From assembly GCA_009783975.1 (NCBI GenBank), contig WRCL01000041.1, positions 1-9,487 of the forward strand: a DNA stretch of 9,487 bases, in the 5' to 3' direction. Source of the DNA: Micrococcales bacterium (GTDB taxonomy: Bacteria; Actinomycetota; Actinomycetes; Actinomycetales; Cellulomonadaceae). Below, in pieces: positions 6,775-9,487 of this stretch (position 1 is its first letter; each line of letters opens with the position of its first letter). The notes under the pieces are model-generated. The model was not told the origin of the DNA, did no database searches, and was given only the letters and a program-made list of their open reading frames with translations. The position numbers were made by a program, and so were the translations under genes.

Positions 6775-8459
6775 ACCAGCCCGACCGCTCTGCCCAGCTC
6801 GACCAGAGCGCGGACCGGGCGAGGATGCGCCAGGGCCTGCTCGGAGCGGCAGCGATGATCGCCGTGCTGACCATCGTCAGCCGTGTGCTGGGGATGGTCC
6901 GGCAGATGACCATGATGTCCGAGGTGGGCGCGAACACCATCGGCGACGCCTACAACAGCGCGAACACCTTGTCGAACGTGCTGTTCGAGGTTGCGGTCGG
7001 TGGTGCGCTCGCCGGTGCGCTCATCCCGGTGCTCGTCGGCCCGATCGCCCGGCGCGACCCGGAGCAGACCCGCAAGATCGTCGGCGCGGTCATGGGTTGG
7101 GTGCTCGTCGTCCTGGTCCCGTTGGGCCTGCTCCTCGCCGCGGCCTCTGAGCCGCTGTCGGTCGCCCTCAACCTCCAGAGCCCTGTTGGCGTCGACCCAG
7201 ACGTCGCGGCTGCCAAGCTCGCCGACGTACGGGCGACGACCCGGTTCTTCTTGCTCGTGTTCTCGGTGCAGGTGCCGTTGTATGGGCTGACGGTGCTGGC
7301 CAACGGGGTGCTCCAGGCGCACCGGCGGTTCTTCTGGCCGGCGTTCACCCCGGTGCTGTCGTCGTTCGTCGTCATTGGGACCTACGTGTGGTACGGACGG
7401 CTCGCCCAAGGCGCCACCGCCCCTGGGCAGCTGTCGGCGTACGCGCTGAACGTCCTGGCCTGGGGCACGACCGCCGGGGTCGCGGCGATGTGCGCACCGG
7501 CGCTCATCGTCGTGGCACGGATGGGGTGCCTGGCGGCCCCGCGGCTGCGGTTCCCCGACGGGGTCGGCTCACGTCTGTGGAAGCTGGCTGGCGCCGGGCT
7601 TGCTGGGGTGCTGGCGTACCAGGTCTCCGCTCTCGTGGTTGTCGTGGCCGCTGGTGCCACGCACGAGCCGGGGACGTACACCGTGTGGGTCGTGACCCAG
7701 CAGGTCTACATCTTGCCCGTCGCTGTGTTCGCCATCCCCTTGGTGACCTCGGCGTTCCCGCGGCTGTCAGCGTTGGCCGAGACCGCGGCCGACCGTTTCG
7801 CCGCCTTGTCGGCCCTGACCGCGCGGGCTGTGGTCGTCGCGACCGGGGCGGGCACAGCAGTGCTCGCCGCGGCTGCCCCCGCGGTCGCCATGGTGTTCGC
7901 CGTGCTGGACTCGAAGAACTCCCACGCCATCCTCGAGCTCATGACCCCAGCGTTGACCTTGACGGTGATCGGGTTGCCGGGGCACGCGATGATGTACCAC
8001 GGACAACGCACGTTGTACGCGATGCACCGGGCGCGGGCGTCGTTGGTCGTCGGTGTCGTGGGGTGGGGGACAGCCTCGGTGGCGATGGTCGTCGGGCTGA
8101 CGATGGACCTGGACGTGCCAGTCATCACGACCTTGTCGGCTGCGTACGCGCTGGGTGTGCTCGTCGGTGGTGTGGTCTCGGCGCTGGTCGTGGCCAGGGT
8201 CGCAGGGCCGGCTGCTGTGGCCGGCCTGCCGCGCACGACCGTCGTGCTCACCCTGGCTGTCGTCGTCGCCGCGGTCGCCGGACGCTGGGTCGCCGACTCG
8301 GTCATCATGCTCACCGGTGACGGGATCTGGCAGGGGGTCGCCGCAGGGATCGGCGCCGGGCTCGTCGCGCTCGTGCTCGTGTCGGTGGTCTTCTACGTCG
8401 GCGACCGTGCCGGGGTACGCGACCTCGCCGGTTTGCTGCGACGGCGACAGGCGGAGTGA
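6771..8459 (+). CDS. murJ: MurJ/MviN-family lipid-linked glycan flippase
   Basis: The 562-aa protein has about 14 hydrophobic helices and belongs to the MOP-superfamily MviN/MurJ group, which flips lipid II across the cytoplasmic membrane. Near the N-terminus, TIVSRVLGMVRQ (34-45), IGDAYNSANTLSNV (57-70) and GGALAGALIPVL (77-88) match the family signature. R38, R44 and D59 line up with R18, R24 and D39 of E. coli MurJ. E. coli R52 and R270 line up with F72 and Q311. From memory, actinobacterial MurJ proteins generally lack those two Arg, so this alone does not mean loss of function. Later landmarks are ILPVAVFAIPLVTSAFPRLS (314-333) and GHAMMYHGQRTLYAMHR (404-420). The pseudokinase and extracytoplasmic extension of mycobacterial MviN is absent. 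In mycobacteria and Streptomyces the canonical mviN lies near oriC, so this may be a second copy or one serving the neighbouring transferase-like protein. The GTG start overlaps the preceding TGA; a further in-frame GTG at 6723 would overlap by 52 bases and looks spurious. Confidence 0.87.
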   Translation: MNQPDRSAQLDQSADRARMRQGLLGAAAMIAVLTIVSRVLGMVRQMTMMSEVGANTIGDAYNSANTLSNVLFEVAVGGALAGALIPVLVGPIARRDPEQTRKIVGAVMGWVLVVLVPLGLLLAAASEPLSVALNLQSPVGVDPDVAAAKLADVRATTRFFLLVFSVQVPLYGLTVLANGVLQAHRRFFWPAFTPVLSSFVVIGTYVWYGRLAQGATAPGQLSAYALNVLAWGTTAGVAAMCAPALIVVARMGCLAAPRLRFPDGVGSRLWKLAGAGLAGVLAYQVSALVVVVAAGATHEPGTYTVWVVTQQVYILPVAVFAIPLVTSAFPRLSALAETAADRFAALSALTARAVVVATGAGTAVLAAAAPAVAMVFAVLDSKNSHAILELMTPALTLTVIGLPGHAMMYHGQRTLYAMHRARASLVVGVVGWGTASVAMVVGLTMDLDVPVITTLSAAYALGVLVGGVVSALVVARVAGPAAVAGLPRTTVVLTLAVVVAAVAGRWVADSVIMLTGDGIWQGVAAGIGAGLVALVLVSVVFYVGDRAGVRDLAGLLRRRQAE

Positions 8460-8460
8460 A

Positions 8461-8480
8461 CCGGCGCCGGTCGGCGCCGG
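8461..8480 (+). terminator. Perfect 8-bp G/C hairpin between murJ and pyrG
   Basis: CCGGCGCC (8461-8468) pairs perfectly with GGCGCCGG (8473-8480) around the 4-base loop GGTC. The stem begins one base after the murJ TGA. No T-run follows, so it is not a classic intrinsic terminator, although actinobacterial terminators often lack one. The same bases can be read as two near-identical palindromic decamers (CCGGCGCCGG and TCGGCGCCGG) 10 bp apart, lying where a -35 region and upstream operator of the pyrG promoter would be. Terminator, operator and chance are all possible. Confidence 0.4.
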
Positions 8481-8487
8481 CGTGCCG

Positions 8488-8493
8488 TAGGAT
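8488..8493 (+). promoter_or_regulatory. Candidate -10 box TAGGAT for pyrG
   Basis: TAGGAT fits TANNNT strongly and ends 8 bases before the pyrG GTG at 8502. Initiation 7-9 bases downstream would give an mRNA with at most two untranslated bases. No TTGACA-like -35 is present at 17-18 bp upstream, which is occupied by the G/C palindromes. No Shine-Dalgarno sequence fits between the box and the start codon, which agrees with leaderless or near-leaderless translation. Confidence 0.55.
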
Positions 8494-8501
8494 CGAAGCC
8501 C

Positions 8502-9487
8502 GTGACAGAGCGTGCGCACCGATTCACTGGCCGGCCGGACCACACCACCCGGCACATCTTCGTCACCGGGGGAGTTGCCTCCTCGTTGGGCAAAGGCCTG
8601 ACGGCCTCGTCGCTGGGGCGGTTGCTGCGCAGCCGGGGCCTGCGGGTGATGATGCAAAAGCTCGACCCGTACCTCAACGTCGACCCGGGGACGATGAACC
8701 CGTTCCAGCACGGGGAGGTGTTCGTCACCGACGACGGGGCCGAGACCGACCTGGACGTGGGCCACTACGAACGGTTCCTCGACGAGGACTTCCACGGGTC
8801 GGCGAACGTCACCACCGGCCAGGTCTACTCCGCGGTCATCGCCCGTGAGCGGCGCGGGGAGTACCTGGGCGACACGGTCCAGGTCATCCCGCACATCACC
8901 GACGAGATCAAGACCCGGATGCGCCAGCAGGCCGCCGACGACGTCGACGTCATCATCACCGAGATCGGCGGGACCGTCGGCGACATCGAGTCGTTGCCGT
9001 TCCTCGAAGCCGCCCGCCAGGTGCGCCAGGAGCTCGGCCGCGACGACGTGTTCGTCCTGCACGTGTCGTTGGTGCCGTACCTGGGCCCCTCAGGAGAGCT
9101 GAAGACCAAACCGACGCAGCACTCGGTCGCCGCGTTGCGCTCGATCGGGATCGTGCCTGACGCGATCGTCCTGCGCTGCGACCGTGAGGTGCTCGAACCG
9201 ACCAAACGCAAGATCGCCCTCATGTGCGACGTGGACGTCCAAGGCGTCGTGTCGGTGCCTGACGCGCCCTCGATCTACGACATCCCGCGGGTGCTGCACT
9301 GCGAGGGCCTGGACGCCTACGTCGTCCAGCGCCTGGGCCTGCCGTTCCGTGACGTGGACTGGACCTGCTGGGACGGGCTGCTCACCCGTGTGCACCACCC
9401 GGCCTACGAGGTCGAGGTGGCCCTGGTCGGCAAGTACATCGACCTGCCTGACGCGTACCTGTCGGTGAGCGAGGCGCTGCGCGCCGG
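8502..9487 (+). CDS. pyrG: CTP synthase, N-terminal 328 codons (runs off the right edge)
   Basis: PyrG makes CTP from UTP, ATP and glutamine-derived ammonia, the last step of de novo pyrimidine nucleotide synthesis. The visible part holds the whole amidoligase domain (about 16-285) and the beginning of the class I glutamine amidotransferase domain. Motifs are the P-loop [19 protein letters not shown] (21-39), [20 protein letters not shown] (52-71), [16 protein letters not shown] (77-92), [11 protein letters not shown] (127-137), [13 protein letters not shown] (152-164), [20 protein letters not shown] (187-206) and [12 protein letters not shown] (311-322). All are intact. A full protein is normally about 550-590 aa, so some 220-260 residues, including the glutaminase Cys-His-Glu triad, lie outside the window. 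The GTG start lies 8 bases after TAGGAT and gives the short variable N-terminus usual in actinobacteria. It is separated from murJ by 42 bases and probably has its own promoter. No frameshift or in-frame stop is seen. Confidence 0.97.
   Translation, partial: MTERAHRFTGRPDHTTRHIFVTGGVASSLGKGLTASSLGRLLRSRGLRVMMQKLDPYLNVDPGTMNPFQHGEVFVTDDGAETDLDVGHYERFLDEDFHGSANVTTGQVYSAVIARERRGEYLGDTVQVIPHITDEIKTRMRQQAADDVDVIITEIGGTVGDIESLPFLEAARQVRQELGRDDVFVLHVSLVPYLGPSGELKTKPTQHSVAALRSIGIVPDAIVLRCDREVLEPTKRKIALMCDVDVQGVVSVPDAPSIYDIPRVLHCEGLDAYVVQRLGLPFRDVDWTCWDGLLTRVHHPAYEVEVALVGKYIDLPDAYLSVSEALRA

Noticed and set aside
1..9487. tRNA or rRNA genes, CRISPR arrays, insertion sequences, prophage or attachment-site signals
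   Set aside because: None seen. The coding is continuous, on one strand, and of uniform base and codon use.

Overview
The window is a dense stretch of a high-GC (roughly 70% by eye) actinobacterial chromosome. Every recognisable gene lies on the + strand. The gene order tlyA, nadK, recN, steA, steB and later pyrG is the conserved actinobacterial housekeeping order known from Mycobacterium (Rv1694 to Rv1699). GTG starts dominate, and the protein sequences look like Micrococcales (for example the Cellulomonas or Sanguibacter neighbourhood), but I cannot fix the genus from sequence alone. There is no tRNA, rRNA, CRISPR array, insertion sequence or other sign of recent transfer, and no stretch over 300 bases lacks a gene.

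Block 1 (1-3669): after a possible 11-residue tail of an upstream gene and a -10-like TAGCGT, a 63-aa acidic protein of unknown function starts a tightly packed run with tlyA (rRNA 2'-O-methyltransferase), nadK (NAD kinase) and recN (DNA repair ATPase). Each of these genes overlaps the next by the four bases GTGA. The first start codon lies 6 bases after the -10-like box, so the operon mRNA may be leaderless.

Block 2 (3676-8459): steA and steB, homologues of a corynebacterial division-site protein pair, are followed by a polytopic membrane protein resembling the MraY/WecA polyprenyl-phosphate glycosyl-1-phosphate transferases, and by a MurJ/MviN-type lipid-linked-glycan flippase. steB, the transferase-like gene and murJ are again chained by GTGA overlaps. 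The last two genes are not part of the classical mycobacterial version of the locus. They are the most interesting content: together they look like an enzyme-plus-flippase pair tied to division proteins.

Block 3 (8460-9487): a 42-base gap holds a perfect 8-bp G/C hairpin (also readable as two palindromic decamers spaced 10 bp apart) and a -10-like TAGGAT just before the GTG start of pyrG (CTP synthase). pyrG runs off the right edge after 328 codons.

The window is mostly conventional. The candidates for new biology are the GT4-like/MurJ-like pair next to steAB and the compact, apparently leaderless promoters, not an obviously new defence or mobile system.
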